A stretch of 38,643 nt of DNA. Origin: Clostridia bacterium (lineage in GTDB: Bacteria; Bacillota; Clostridia; Oscillospirales; Acutalibacteraceae). This document shows positions 8,739-17,425 of the stretch, piece by piece. The first letter of the stretch is position 1. Every line of letters starts with the position of its first letter. The position numbers and the translations under genes are program-made. The stretch covers positions 1 to 38,643 of the forward strand of contig JAGBCU010000041.1 of assembly GCA_017937865.1 (NCBI GenBank), written 5' to 3'. The notes beneath the pieces were generated by a model, which saw only the letters and a list, made by a program, of their open reading frames with translations, was not told the origin of the DNA and did no database searches.

Positions 8739-8768
8739 AACTCTCTGCAAATTGCAGAGAGTTTTTTA
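8739..8768 (+). terminator. Intrinsic terminator after the P-loop gene
   Basis: Arms AACTCTCTGCAA and ATTGCAGAGAGTT (8739-8762) form a strong stem followed directly by TTTTT. Confidence 0.9.
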
Positions 8769-8778
8769 GTTTTTCTTA

Positions 8779-8807
8779 TTGACAAAATCACTTTTAGATA
8801 ATATAAT
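8779..8807 (+). promoter_or_regulatory. Full-consensus sigma-A promoter for yceD-rpmF
   Basis: TTGACA (8779-8784) and TATAAT (8802-8807) are spaced by exactly 17 bases. A perfect consensus fits the high expression needed for a ribosomal protein gene. Confidence 0.85.
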
Positions 8808-8834
8808 ACTTGGGTATGTTGAGAGGTATAGTAT

Positions 8835-9329
8835 ATGATTATCGAACTTGAATCAGTTTTTAATACCGAAGGGCTTAAAATTCCCTTTGATTACGAGCTT
8901 TCACTTTCAGAGCTTGAGGTTTCGGGTTTTAATCCGATTACAAGTCCTGTAAAGGTTTCAGGCTCAGTTGAAAACAAAGCGGGTATCGTTAATCTCAAGG
9001 CGAGTGCCGCACTCAGTTACGAGGCTCCTTGTGACCGCTGTGCGGAGAATGTAATTTCGCAATTCTCATTCCCTGTTGAGCACACTCTCGTTGTTTCCCT
9101 TGAAAGCGGTGACAATGACGATTTCCTCGAGGTGCCCAATATGCGACTCAACCTTGACGAGCTTGTTGAAGAAGATGTCATTCTCGCTCTTCCCGGCAAG
9201 TACCTTTGTAACAGTGACTGTAAGGGGCTTTGCTCAATGTGTGGCAAGAACCTTAATAAATCCCAATGCGACTGTAAGGCTCCAATCGATCCGCGAATGG
9301 AAGCACTTTTACAGCTTTTGGACGATTAA
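8835..9329 (+). CDS. yceD: YceD/DUF177 family protein
   Basis: DUF177/YceD proteins are encoded next to rpmF in most bacteria and are linked to 23S rRNA accumulation and large-subunit assembly. The 164-residue protein shows the conserved C-x2-C at C66 and C69. A C-terminal cysteine cluster (C125, C129, C133, C136, C145, C147) around CKGLCSMCGKNLN is typical of the Firmicute type and probably binds zinc. The ATG at 8835 follows GAGAGG. rpmF starts 30 bases downstream and shares the promoter and terminator. Confidence 0.93.
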   Translation: MIIELESVFNTEGLKIPFDYELSLSELEVSGFNPITSPVKVSGSVENKAGIVNLKASAALSYEAPCDRCAENVISQFSFPVEHTLVVSLESGDNDDFLEVPNMRLNLDELVEEDVILALPGKYLCNSDCKGLCSMCGKNLNKSQCDCKAPIDPRMEALLQLLDD

Positions 9330-9359
9330 TGATTGTATATTAAATAGGAGGTAGTACTC

Positions 9360-9539
9360 ATGGCAGTACCTAAGAGAAGAGTTTCCAAAGCAAGACGTGA
9401 CAAAAGAAGATCCAACGTTTGGAAAATGGATGCAGCAGCACTTGTTAAGTGCCCCAAATGCGGCGATTACAAGAGACCGCACAGAGTTTGCACAGCATGT
9501 GGCTACTACAACGGCAAACAGGTTATCGAAGTAGAATAA
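9360..9539 (+). CDS. rpmF: 50S ribosomal protein L32
   Basis: The 59-residue product begins MAVPKRRVSKARRDKRR, the invariant start of bacterial L32. It carries a zinc-ribbon pair C-P-K-C and C-T-A-C (residues 31-34 and 44-47), so it is the zinc-binding C+ form. AGGAGG lies eight bases before the ATG. It is the second gene of the yceD-rpmF unit. Confidence 0.98.
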   Translation: MAVPKRRVSKARRDKRRSNVWKMDAAALVKCPKCGDYKRPHRVCTACGYYNGKQVIEVE

Positions 9540-9566
9540 TCTGTAATAGTTAATTTGTTTTTCAAA

Positions 9567-9606
9567 GGGCGGTGGGAGTTATCTCCCCGCCCTATTGGAC
9601 TTTTTT
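9567..9606 (+). terminator. Intrinsic terminator after rpmF
   Basis: GGGCGG and CCGCCC with inner GGAG and CTCC (9567-9592) form a GC-rich hairpin with a small bulge. A TTTTTT run begins at 9601. Confidence 0.75.
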
Positions 9607-9630
9607 CGCAGATGAAAAGGTGGTGAGGAT

Positions 9631-10938
9631 TTGTCAGTAAAAGTTGAAAGCGTTATTGAAGGGTCTTATGGCTTCAAAGCGGGCTTTGAGCCTGATGACG
9701 AGATTTTGAAAATAAATTCTCACGAAATCTTTGACGTGCTTGATTACCGTTTTTATATTCAAGCAAAAAAGCTTAATATCGACGTATTAAGAAACGGCGA
9801 GCCTATTACTCTTAATATCCGTAAAAGTGATGAATTTGCTGATATAGGACTTGAGTTTAAAACTTATCTTATGGACAAGCAACATTCTTGCAAGAATAAA
9901 TGCGTTTTTTGCTTCGTTGACCAAATGCCTGAGGGTATGAGAGATACGCTGTATTTTAAAGACGATGACTCAAGAATGTCTTTCCTTTTCGGTAATTATA
10001 TCACTCTTACCGGTCTTTGCGAAAGAGAAGTTCAACGTATAATTGATATGCACATTTCACCTGTGAATATTTCTGTTCACACTATGAATCCTCAGTTAAG
10101 GGTTGAAATGATGAAAAACCGTTTTGCAGGGGAAAGTCTTAAAATTATAGACAGATTTTTCGAAAACGGTATCAGTATGAATACTCAGCTTGTGCTTTGT
10201 CCGGGGATAAATGACGGTGAAGAATTAAGGTTTTCTCTTTCGGAGCTTGCTAAACGTTACCCGAGTGTAAAAAGTATAGCGGCGGTGCCCGTAGGTCTTA
10301 CAAAGTACCGTGACGGCTTGTACCCATTAAAACCGTATACAAAAGAAGAGGCGTCGCAGGTTATTGATATAATTGATGAATTCAATGCTCATTTTTCTTT
10401 TTATAACAACGGTGAAATTTTAGCATACGCTTCTGATGAGTTCTATTTAATAGCCGAAAGAGAATTGCCCTCTGCCGATTATTACGGCGAGTTTTCACAG
10501 CTTGATAACGGTGTGGGCGTGTGTGCTTTGTTAAAAGATGAATTTTTAGATGCACTTGAGAATGAAGATGCGAAAGGAATCAACAGAAAAGTTACTATAG
10601 CAACGGGTTGCGCGGCTTATGAGCTTATTTCAGAATTATCAAAAAAAGCAGAGGATAAATTCAAGGGCTTAAAAGTAAACGTAATTAAAGTGGAAAATGA
10701 CTTTTTCGGTCATACCGTAACTGTTGCAGGGCTTATTACCGGTCAGGATTATAAAAATCAATTAAAGAATCTTGATTTTGGCGATGAACTTTTAATACCC
10801 AGAGTTTCTTTAAGAAACGAGGGTGACAAATTCCTTGATGATATTACAATTGAGGAGTTATCAGAATTTTTGAATGTAAAGGTATCTGCCGTTGAATCGG
10901 ACGGTGCGGTACTTCTGGATAAACTAATTAGTAAATAA
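9631..10938 (+). CDS. DUF512 radical-SAM-like protein with N-terminal PDZ domain
   Basis: The 435-residue protein has the DUF512 architecture. An N-terminal PDZ-like segment (about 1-70, including GSYGFKAGFEPDDEILKING-like residues) precedes a cysteine motif C87-x3-C91-x2-C94 of the radical-SAM type in CKNKCVFCF. The DUF512 body with NISVHTMNPQLR follows. In many Firmicutes this gene sits directly upstream of der, as here (der ATG 15 bases after the stop). The biochemical function is not established. TTG 9631 follows AAAGGTGGTGAGGA. A shared promoter with der is likely, but I did not locate a clear one after the rpmF terminator. Confidence 0.9.
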   Translation: MSVKVESVIEGSYGFKAGFEPDDEILKINSHEIFDVLDYRFYIQAKKLNIDVLRNGEPITLNIRKSDEFADIGLEFKTYLMDKQHSCKNKCVFCFVDQMPEGMRDTLYFKDDDSRMSFLFGNYITLTGLCEREVQRIIDMHISPVNISVHTMNPQLRVEMMKNRFAGESLKIIDRFFENGISMNTQLVLCPGINDGEELRFSLSELAKRYPSVKSIAAVPVGLTKYRDGLYPLKPYTKEEASQVIDIIDEFNAHFSFYNNGEILAYASDEFYLIAERELPSADYYGEFSQLDNGVGVCALLKDEFLDALENEDAKGINRKVTIATGCAAYELISELSKKAEDKFKGLKVNVIKVENDFFGHTVTVAGLITGQDYKNQLKNLDFGDELLIPRVSLRNEGDKFLDDITIEELSEFLNVKVSAVESDGAVLLDKLISK

Positions 10939-10952
10939 CGGAGGTGCTTAAT

Positions 10953-12290
10953 ATGGCAAGACCTGTTGTAGCTATCGTAGGTAGACCTAACGTTGGTAAA
11001 TCTACTCTTTTTAACAAACTTACAGGCACAAGGCTTGCAATTGTTGACAATAAACCCGGCGTTACCCGTGATAGATTGTTCGGTGACTGCGAGTGGTTAG
11101 GTCACAATATGATGCTTGTTGACACAGGTGGTATTGAGCCTTATTCTAACGATATTATTCTTTCTCAGATGCGCCGTCAGGCTCAGCTTGCAATTGACAG
11201 CGCAAACGTAATTATATTTGTAACTGACGTTCGTGACGGCGTTGTTGCAACTGATGAAGAGGTTGCCTCAATGCTCCAAAAAAGCGGTAAGCCTATTGTT
11301 CTTGCTGTTAATAAATGCGACTCCTTAGGCGGTCCTCCTGCTGAGTTATACGAGTTTTATAATTTAGGCTTAGGTGACCCTATACCTGTATCATCTGTTC
11401 ACGGACATGGCACAGGGGACCTTCTTGATGAAGTGTTGAAGCATCTTCCGGAGGAATATCTTTCCGAAGAAAACGACGAGGATGAATACATTAAGGTCGC
11501 AGTTATAGGTAAACCCAACGTAGGCAAATCTTCACTTGTTAATAAAATTATCGGTGAAGACCGTATGATAGTTTCAAATATTGCAGGTACAACGAGAGAT
11601 GCTACCGATAGCTTTGTTGAAAACGATTACGGTAAATTTATGTTTATTGATACCGCAGGCTTAAGACGTAAATCAAAAATTGATGATGCAGTTGAAAAAT
11701 ACAGTGTTTTAAGAACTGATATGGCTGTCGAAAGAGCTGATGTTTGCGTTATTATGATAGATGCTCTTGAGGGCTTTACCGAGCAGGATAGTAAGGTAGC
11801 GGGCAGAGCTTTAGAGCAGGGCAAGGGTTGCATTATCGCCGTTAATAAGTGGGATGCTTATGAAAAAGACGGTAAAACAATGGATTCTTACCGTAAACAG
11901 CTTATGAAGGATTTTTCGTTTATGTCTTTTGCACCTATTATTTTCATTTCTGCAAAAACGGGTCAGCGTTTGGAAAGACTTTACGAGCTCATTAAATTCG
12001 TTGACACTCAGAATGCTATGAGAATTAAAACGGGTCAGCTTAACGAAATTCTTGCGGCGGCAACCTTAAGAGTTCAACCCCCAACGGATAAGGGTAAGCG
12101 TCTTAAAATTTTCTATATGACTCAGGCTTCTACAAGACCTCCAACGTTCGTTTGCTTTGTTAATAACGCTGAGCTTTTCCATTACAGTTATCAAAGATAT
12201 CTTGAAAATCAGATACGCGAGGTTTACGGTCTTGAGGGTACACCCGTAAGGTTTGTTATCCGTGAGCGTGACGAAAAAAGCAGACACTGA
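10953..12290 (+). CDS. der: Ribosome-assembly GTPase Der (EngA)
   Basis: Der is the double-GTPase factor needed for 50S subunit maturation. The 445-residue protein has two G domains. The first has GRPNVGKST with NKCD; the second has GKPNVGKSS, DTAGLRRKS and NKWD. A C-terminal KH-like domain ends near RFVIRERDEKS. ATG 10953 is chosen because GGAGGTG lies just before it; a GTG at 10944 is part of that ribosome binding site. Confidence 0.98.
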   Translation: MARPVVAIVGRPNVGKSTLFNKLTGTRLAIVDNKPGVTRDRLFGDCEWLGHNMMLVDTGGIEPYSNDIILSQMRRQAQLAIDSANVIIFVTDVRDGVVATDEEVASMLQKSGKPIVLAVNKCDSLGGPPAELYEFYNLGLGDPIPVSSVHGHGTGDLLDEVLKHLPEEYLSEENDEDEYIKVAVIGKPNVGKSSLVNKIIGEDRMIVSNIAGTTRDATDSFVENDYGKFMFIDTAGLRRKSKIDDAVEKYSVLRTDMAVERADVCVIMIDALEGFTEQDSKVAGRALEQGKGCIIAVNKWDAYEKDGKTMDSYRKQLMKDFSFMSFAPIIFISAKTGQRLERLYELIKFVDTQNAMRIKTGQLNEILAAATLRVQPPTDKGKRLKIFYMTQASTRPPTFVCFVNNAELFHYSYQRYLENQIREVYGLEGTPVRFVIRERDEKSRH

Positions 12291-12310
12291 AAATAAATTT
12301 TCTAAACCCA

Positions 12311-12338
12311 TTTACATTTTAAAATTAATTGCTATAAT
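12311..12338 (+). promoter_or_regulatory. Sigma-A promoter of the ABC-DUF1854-darA unit
   Basis: TTTACA (12311-12316) and TATAAT (12333-12338) are 16 bases apart. The predicted transcript start, near 12345, lies inside the left arm of the hairpin at 12342-12365. Confidence 0.6.
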
Positions 12339-12341
12339 GTA

Positions 12342-12365
12342 GGCGAATAGCGAAAGCTATTCGCC
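12342..12365 (+). promoter_or_regulatory. GAAA-tetraloop hairpin at the transcript 5' end (terminator, attenuator or stabiliser)
   Basis: Perfect 10-bp arms GGCGAATAGC and GCTATTCGCC enclose a GAAA tetraloop. The tail ATTTTCTGTTGTT is moderately T-rich. It may terminate der transcripts, or cap or attenuate the downstream message, because it sits just after the -10 box. Confidence 0.6.
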
Positions 12366-12394
12366 ATTTTCTGTTGTTCAGGGGTGAACAAAGT

Positions 12395-14644
12395 ATGAAA
12401 GAAATAACAAATAAGCCTATACCCAAACAGTACGAAAATCAGTATCAACAGATGTTTAAAGAGGGGGAAGCTCTTTTTATTGTTGTAGGTGATTTAAATC
12501 TTAAGGGTAAATACGGCGATTCTATGATGGTATTTACAAAAGAAAAATTAATAGCATTTGACGAGTGCTACGAAAACAGCTTTCTTTCTGTGAATTACGA
12601 TGAAATAGCGGTAGCTGACGTAAAAAGGCTTTACGGTAACGCTGTTTTTAAGGTTGAATTTAAAGACGGTAAAAAACAAATTCTGTTGCGATTTTCTTAT
12701 GCGGCGGCAGAGGTTGCGGATGCGGCAGCTGTTTTTGTTAATGCGGTAAACAGCGGTGCAGATATTGATGACGAAGCCGAAACAGTTAAATCTGTTTACC
12801 ATAAGCAACGTTGCTTTTGTCCTAAATGCGGAAGAAAACTACCTAATCCGGAGGCTGAATGTATTAACTGTTCAGGCAAAGGTAAGCTGGTTACAAAATT
12901 TGCAAAATACGTTGTACCTGAAAAGAAATCACTTTTAGTTTGTATGTTTCTTTCGGTGATAGCAACTGCGCTTTCTTTAGTTCCACCGTATATAACAAAA
13001 ATTATGGTTGACGAGGTTATTCCCGATAAAGATTCCGCAATGCTTGTAAAAGTACTTGCAGCACTTTTAGGAATATATATTCTTCAATATGTAATGAACG
13101 GTTTTCGCTCATACAGATTACGTCTTGCAGGTGACAGAATAACACTTAATCTGAAAAAAGATATATACGAAAAAGCACAGTATCTTCCATTGAGCTTTTA
13201 TGATAAAATATCTACAGGCTCCGTTATTAATAGGGTGAATTCCGATGCAGGTGTAATTCAGACTTTTATTATGAAGATAACTCAAGAGGCGGTTGTTCAA
13301 GGCTTTACTCTTGTAGGTCTTGTAGTAATTATGTTCGGTATGAACTGGAAATTAGCACTGTTTTCCCTTATTCCTGTTCCCGTTGTTGTAGTTGCAGGGC
13401 GTATGTTCGGTAAAATAATAGGACCTAAATATATGAGATTGTGGAGAAGAAGTGCTTCAATTTCAACTGTTCTTGCAAACTCAATCCCGGGTGTAAGGGT
13501 TATTAAAGCCTTTACGAACGAAAAAGAAACTATATCAAAATTCGAAAGATATTGCGATGAATGGTATAAAGAGGATAAAAAGGTTGCGGTTCCTGCAGCA
13601 GTTTTCCCGTCGCTTATAACCTTCCTTGTAACCTGCGGTTCAATTGTTATTTGGTTTTTAGGCGGAAGAATGGTTATTGACGGTAACGGTGAAATTTCTT
13701 TAGGTCTTCTTGTTTCTTTCGTTTCATACGCGAGTATGTTTTATAATCCCGTAAACTTCTTTGCGAATATGAGTGATACGTATCAAAATACTTTAGCTTC
13801 TGCAGAAAAGATTCTTGATATTATTGATGCAGAGCCTGAGCATAATTTTGGTGAAGGTAATAAGCTTGAGAGAATGAAAGGTAAAATCGAATTCAAAAAC
13901 GTGAATTTCGCTTTTGACCGTTCAAAGAAAGTTCTTTCAAATATTAATCTTACCATTGAGCCGGGCGATATTGTCGGTATAGTAGGTACAACGGGTTCGG
14001 GTAAATCCACCTTGATAAATCTTATTATGCGATATTATGACGATTACGACGGCGAGATACTTATTGACGGTGAAAACATTAAAAACGTTGATATGAAGTA
14101 TTACCGTGATTCAATCGGTTACGTTCAGCAAGAGCCTTTAATGTTCCGTGATACGATTTTCAATAATATTGCTTTCGGTAGCGGTAACGTTCACGTTGAA
14201 CAGGTAATTCACGCCGCTGAGGTTGCAAATGCTCACGGCTTTATTTCAAAGCTTCCCGATGCTTACGATACAATGTTAGGTGAAAGGGGAGTCGGTCTTT
14301 CGGGCGGTGAACGTCAGAGGGTTTCAATTGCCCGTGCGGTTCTTAAAAACCCGAGTATACTTATATTTGACGAAGCTACTGCTGCGGTTGACTCTGAAAC
14401 AGAGCATCTTATTCAGGGGGCTATTGAACGCCTTATAAGCGGAAGAACAACCTTGATGATTGCTCATAGACTTTCGACCCTTAGAAAAGCCAATAAAATC
14501 GTGGTTGTTGACAAGGGTGAAATTATTGAGTGCGGTACACCTGAAGAGCTGTTAAAGCAAAAAGGTAAATATTATAAGCTTGTAGAAATTCAGTCTATGG
14601 GTGAACAGCTTCAGAAACGAAAAGCTGAAGAGAATTTTGAGTGA
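12395..14644 (+). CDS. ABC exporter with N-terminal PH-like and zinc-ribbon extension
   Basis: The 749-residue protein is a half-size type IV ABC exporter preceded by about 175 extra residues. Residues 25-120 look like a small beta-rich, PH-like domain. A four-cysteine ribbon follows (C142, C145, C156, C159). The six-helix transmembrane domain spans about 180-465. The nucleotide-binding domain contains GTTGSGKST, signature LSGGERQR, Walker B ILIFDEATAA and the H-loop IAHRLS. The ATG at 12395 follows AGGGGTGA. It is followed 10 bases later by a DUF1854 gene. That pairing recalls the ABC/DUF1854 pairs annotated as cyanophycin-metabolism-associated in proteobacteria, but no cyanophycin gene is here. 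The substrate is unknown. Confidence 0.88.
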   Translation: MKEITNKPIPKQYENQYQQMFKEGEALFIVVGDLNLKGKYGDSMMVFTKEKLIAFDECYENSFLSVNYDEIAVADVKRLYGNAVFKVEFKDGKKQILLRFSYAAAEVADAAAVFVNAVNSGADIDDEAETVKSVYHKQRCFCPKCGRKLPNPEAECINCSGKGKLVTKFAKYVVPEKKSLLVCMFLSVIATALSLVPPYITKIMVDEVIPDKDSAMLVKVLAALLGIYILQYVMNGFRSYRLRLAGDRITLNLKKDIYEKAQYLPLSFYDKISTGSVINRVNSDAGVIQTFIMKITQEAVVQGFTLVGLVVIMFGMNWKLALFSLIPVPVVVVAGRMFGKIIGPKYMRLWRRSASISTVLANSIPGVRVIKAFTNEKETISKFERYCDEWYKEDKKVAVPAAVFPSLITFLVTCGSIVIWFLGGRMVIDGNGEISLGLLVSFVSYASMFYNPVNFFANMSDTYQNTLASAEKILDIIDAEPEHNFGEGNKLERMKGKIEFKNVNFAFDRSKKVLSNINLTIEPGDIVGIVGTTGSGKSTLINLIMRYYDDYDGEILIDGENIKNVDMKYYRDSIGYVQQEPLMFRDTIFNNIAFGSGNVHVEQVIHAAEVANAHGFISKLPDAYDTMLGERGVGLSGGERQRVSIARAVLKNPSILIFDEATAAVDSETEHLIQGAIERLISGRTTLMIAHRLSTLRKANKIVVVDKGEIIECGTPEELLKQKGKYYKLVEIQSMGEQLQKRKAEENFE

Positions 14645-14654
14645 GGTGAGTTGA

Positions 14655-15140
14655 ATGCCCAGATATATTGAAGGCTCTGAAATAAGGTTAACAGAAAATG
14701 ACAAAATCTTCGTTGATGCAGAGTTTTATACAGGAGAAAAATTCACCGAGCTTGAGCTTCACCGAATGTTTCCCATAACAGGTCTTAATAAATATATTGC
14801 TCTTATGGATTCGGAGGGTAACGAAATCGGTGTTATACGTAACGTTGATGACCTTATGCCCGAATCAAAGGCGGTTGTTGAAAACTGCCTGAGAGAGTAC
14901 TATATGATGCCGAGAATTACAAAGTTTATTAAAATGAGTGAACGGTTTAAAATATGGATGTGGACAGCAGAAACCGACAAAGGTATATGCACCTTTGAAA
15001 TCCGTAATCATCTTACGGCGATAAAGCCTCTTTATGACGGTAGAGTGCTTATAAAAGATGCAAACGACAACCGTTACGAAATACCGGATGTTAATAAGCT
15101 TGATAAAAAGAGTAAGAATATGATATTACCTAAACTTTAA
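14655..15140 (+). CDS. DUF1854 family protein, partner of the ABC exporter
   Basis: The 161-residue cytoplasmic protein fits the DUF1854 pattern: an early LHRMFPITGLNKYIAL segment, then DSEGNEIGVIRNVDDL, then a conserved ENCLREYYMMPRITK. The C-terminal part contains TFEIRN and a DGRVLIKDANDNRYEIPD strand pair. Members usually occur beside an ABC exporter, as here, and may regulate or complete it. The mechanism is not established. GAGGTGA precedes the ATG, and the gene lies between the transporter and darA in one transcript. Confidence 0.8.
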   Translation: MPRYIEGSEIRLTENDKIFVDAEFYTGEKFTELELHRMFPITGLNKYIALMDSEGNEIGVIRNVDDLMPESKAVVENCLREYYMMPRITKFIKMSERFKIWMWTAETDKGICTFEIRNHLTAIKPLYDGRVLIKDANDNRYEIPDVNKLDKKSKNMILPKL

Positions 15141-15165
15141 TATCGATAATTGAAAGGAATATATT

Positions 15166-15492
15166 ATGAAACTTTTAATAGCAATTGTTAATAATGATGA
15201 TAGTGCAGTTGTTTCTTCATCACTTACAAAGGAAGGCTTTACAGTAACAAAGCTTTCCACAACCGGCGGCTTTTTGATGGTCGGTAATACAACTTTTCTT
15301 ATTGGCGCAGAGGAGGAAAGCGTATCAAAAGCAAAAGCCATAATTAAAGAGCATTCGCAGAAAAGAACGAAAACAACTACATCAACAAGCGGCTTCGGCA
15401 CAGGTCTCCGTGAAGATGATTTTGCAAAAGAGATTGCAATAGGCGGAGCAATCGTTTTCACTCTTGACGTTGAAGACGTTGATAAATATTGA
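15166..15492 (+). CDS. darA: Cyclic-di-AMP receptor DarA (PII-like, PstA/YaaQ)
   Basis: DarA/PstA proteins are PII-like trimers that bind cyclic-di-AMP. The 108-residue protein has the family length. It starts MKLLIAIVNNDD and carries the conserved KLSTTGGFLMVGNTTFLIG block and the C-terminal IGGAIVFTLDVEDVDKY strand. The intervening T-loop region is QKRTKTTTSTSGFG. GAAAGGA lies before the ATG. It is the last gene of the ABC-DUF1854 unit, 25 bases after DUF1854, and ends at a strong terminator. No diadenylate cyclase or phosphodiesterase gene lies in the window. Confidence 0.93.
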   Translation: MKLLIAIVNNDDSAVVSSSLTKEGFTVTKLSTTGGFLMVGNTTFLIGAEEESVSKAKAIIKEHSQKRTKTTTSTSGFGTGLREDDFAKEIAIGGAIVFTLDVEDVDKY

Positions 15493-15529
15493 TAAAACTA
15501 AAAAGCTTCGGTTGTATGCTTAAAAACAA

Positions 15530-15565
15530 AACACCTGCCCATGTCAAAAAAGGGCAGGTGTTTTT
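15530..15565 (+). terminator. Intrinsic terminator after darA
   Basis: AACACCTGCCC and GGGCAGGTGTT form an 11-bp stem with an A-rich loop, followed by a T-run. Confidence 0.92.
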
Positions 15566-15579
15566 AGTCTTTTTGCTAA

Positions 15580-15608
15580 TTGTTATACAAGAATTAATAT
15601 GATAAAAT
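15580..15608 (+). promoter_or_regulatory. Sigma-A promoter with extended -10 for the MFS-LRR pair
   Basis: TTGTTA (15580-15585) and TAAAAT (15603-15608) are 17 bases apart, with TGA directly before the -10. The start of transcription is predicted close to the ribosome binding site. Confidence 0.55.
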
Positions 15609-15640
15609 TATATAAATAATTTGAGGAGGTAATGCGCTTT

Positions 15641-17410
15641 ATGGCTAATGAAGAAAAAACTTCAGTAATCGACAAGGCTAAAAACCTGTTTGTCGATTTT
15701 AAAGAGCATTGGAATACCCCTGCCGAGGGTAACTATGTTCCCTATAAAGAGTATAAAGACGTTGTTATTGGCGTTGGTGCAAACTATGCAGGCTCAAAAA
15801 CTCTTGAGTACATCGGCTTCTGGTCAAGCTGTTTCCTTATTATGCACCATTACAAATTACCGTATTTAACGTTCTCCGTTATCGGTCTTTTGAATATGCC
15901 TTTAGGTTATGTTTCCGCACTTATCTGGTGGTACGTTTGCGATAACCTTGGCTTCTTGCCTAAGAAAACAGAGAAAAAGGTTTACCTTGTTTACGGTCTT
16001 ATGATGGGTTTTGGTATATCAACCTTGCTGTTTGACTATTCAAGGCTGTTTGATCAATCGGGTGCGTTTATTACTATGCTTAATAGCTTTGAGGGTATGA
16101 ATGCCACCGCTTGCTTTAAAACCTTTGGTACTCATTTCCTGTATACAGGTTGGGTCGGTGCTCGTAACATTTTCTGGCGTAAAAAACTATTGCCCAAATA
16201 CGGTAGATATAAATACAGCCTTTATTGTGACGTTGTGCCTAAATGTATAATGGTTATTCTTATCGGTTGGCTTCCCGTTTATAATATTGCTGACATTGCT
16301 ACTCGTGTATGGGTTGCAAACCTTTTATTTGCTACTTATAACGTGTTCGGCTTCGGTAACGTGCTTGAGGAATGCTCGAAGAGAATAAGTCCCAATCTTA
16401 AGGAAAGAATTCTTATACGTAGCTATCCCGTTAAGCTTTCTCATATTTTTAACTCCATTCTTGCAATCATTCTTCCTGCTATCGTAGGTACTCTTCGTCA
16501 TGAATGGGCGGATATCAATTTCTATAGATTTGTTATCCCGATAACCTTCTGCATTTCTGCAGCATTCACAATGGGTCTTGCAGGCAGAATTAAAGAAAGA
16601 ATTCCTCAACCGCCTATTGAGAAAAAGGTGCAGATTAAGTTCTGGGACGGTATGCTTGGCGTTCTCAAAAATAAATACTTGCTTATAAATACGATTGTAG
16701 GTCTTATTGACTCTCTCGGAAACGGTATGTTGCCCTTTGCAACAATTCTTTATTTCTACACCTTCCGTTTAAGCGGTCTTCCTTATTCATTATTGGTTGC
16801 CCTTATTTCGTTTGCAGGAACACCGCCCGATTTATTGTCGCCTTATTTCCTCAAGAGATTTTCATATAAGCAGATTATGATTTTCTATCAGCTGAGCCGT
16901 GCAATCGGTAACGTTATTATTGCCGTTTCTATGTGGACTCTCGGTGATAATCTTGCCCTTTGCGGTACAATCTGCGTTGTTGTTCTCTTCTTTATGGAAA
17001 TGACAAAAACAGTTCCCACAACTGCGGGTCACGATATGGGCGTGCGTATCAACGACTATCAGATGTATCTTTCGGGTGAACGTCTTGAAAGCTTTGCAGG
17101 AATTTTCGGTTGGTTTACAGGACCTATTATCTCTTTCGTTGGTCTTATAATTCCTATTTTCTTGCTTAAATACGGCTTTAACAGTAACTGGGAAATTCTC
17201 TTCTTTGACGGTTCGAGAAGAAATATAGTTGTTGTTCCGATTATTGTTGATGCAATAGGCTTCTTCCTTATGACGATTCCGTATCTCTTCTGGGATTACG
17301 ATAACAAGAAACAGAATCTCGTTATGGAGGTTCTTAAACGACGTGCCGAGGTTACGGAAAAGAAGGCTCAGGAAGAGGGAGCTTCTATATCCGGCGGCTA
17401 TAAAGGTTGA
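15641..17410 (+). CDS. MFS-type membrane transporter (GPH/MelB-like), substrate unknown
   Basis: The 589-residue integral membrane protein has about twelve predicted transmembrane helices between a soluble N-terminal segment of about 45 residues and a charged C-terminal tail. The segment MGVRINDYQMYLSGERLES resembles the 'D.. .Y..G.R.E' motif of glycoside-pentoside-hexuronide symporters, so a sodium- or proton-coupled sugar carrier is plausible. It is larger than typical members. ATG 15641 is chosen, as GGAGGT (15625-15630) is one base from the other ATG at 15632 and ten from this one. A BspA-repeat protein follows 15 bases downstream. Confidence 0.7.
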   Translation: MANEEKTSVIDKAKNLFVDFKEHWNTPAEGNYVPYKEYKDVVIGVGANYAGSKTLEYIGFWSSCFLIMHHYKLPYLTFSVIGLLNMPLGYVSALIWWYVCDNLGFLPKKTEKKVYLVYGLMMGFGISTLLFDYSRLFDQSGAFITMLNSFEGMNATACFKTFGTHFLYTGWVGARNIFWRKKLLPKYGRYKYSLYCDVVPKCIMVILIGWLPVYNIADIATRVWVANLLFATYNVFGFGNVLEECSKRISPNLKERILIRSYPVKLSHIFNSILAIILPAIVGTLRHEWADINFYRFVIPITFCISAAFTMGLAGRIKERIPQPPIEKKVQIKFWDGMLGVLKNKYLLINTIVGLIDSLGNGMLPFATILYFYTFRLSGLPYSLLVALISFAGTPPDLLSPYFLKRFSYKQIMIFYQLSRAIGNVIIAVSMWTLGDNLALCGTICVVVLFFMEMTKTVPTTAGHDMGVRINDYQMYLSGERLESFAGIFGWFTGPIISFVGLIIPIFLLKYGFNSNWEILFFDGSRRNIVVVPIIVDAIGFFLMTIPYLFWDYDNKKQNLVMEVLKRRAEVTEKKAQEEGASISGGYKG

Positions 17411-17425
17411 TAGGAGGGGAGTCTA

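Noticed and set aside
8310..8750. 146-codon open frame on the minus strand opposite the P-loop gene
   Set aside because: It lies wholly over the plus-strand gene and its terminator, has no ribosome binding site, and codes for a composition-biased peptide; the plus-strand Walker A protein is the better call.
12395..15140. Cyanophycin export function for the ABC-DUF1854 pair
   Set aside because: The family name comes from other phyla; no cyanophycin synthetase or cyanophycinase gene is in the window.
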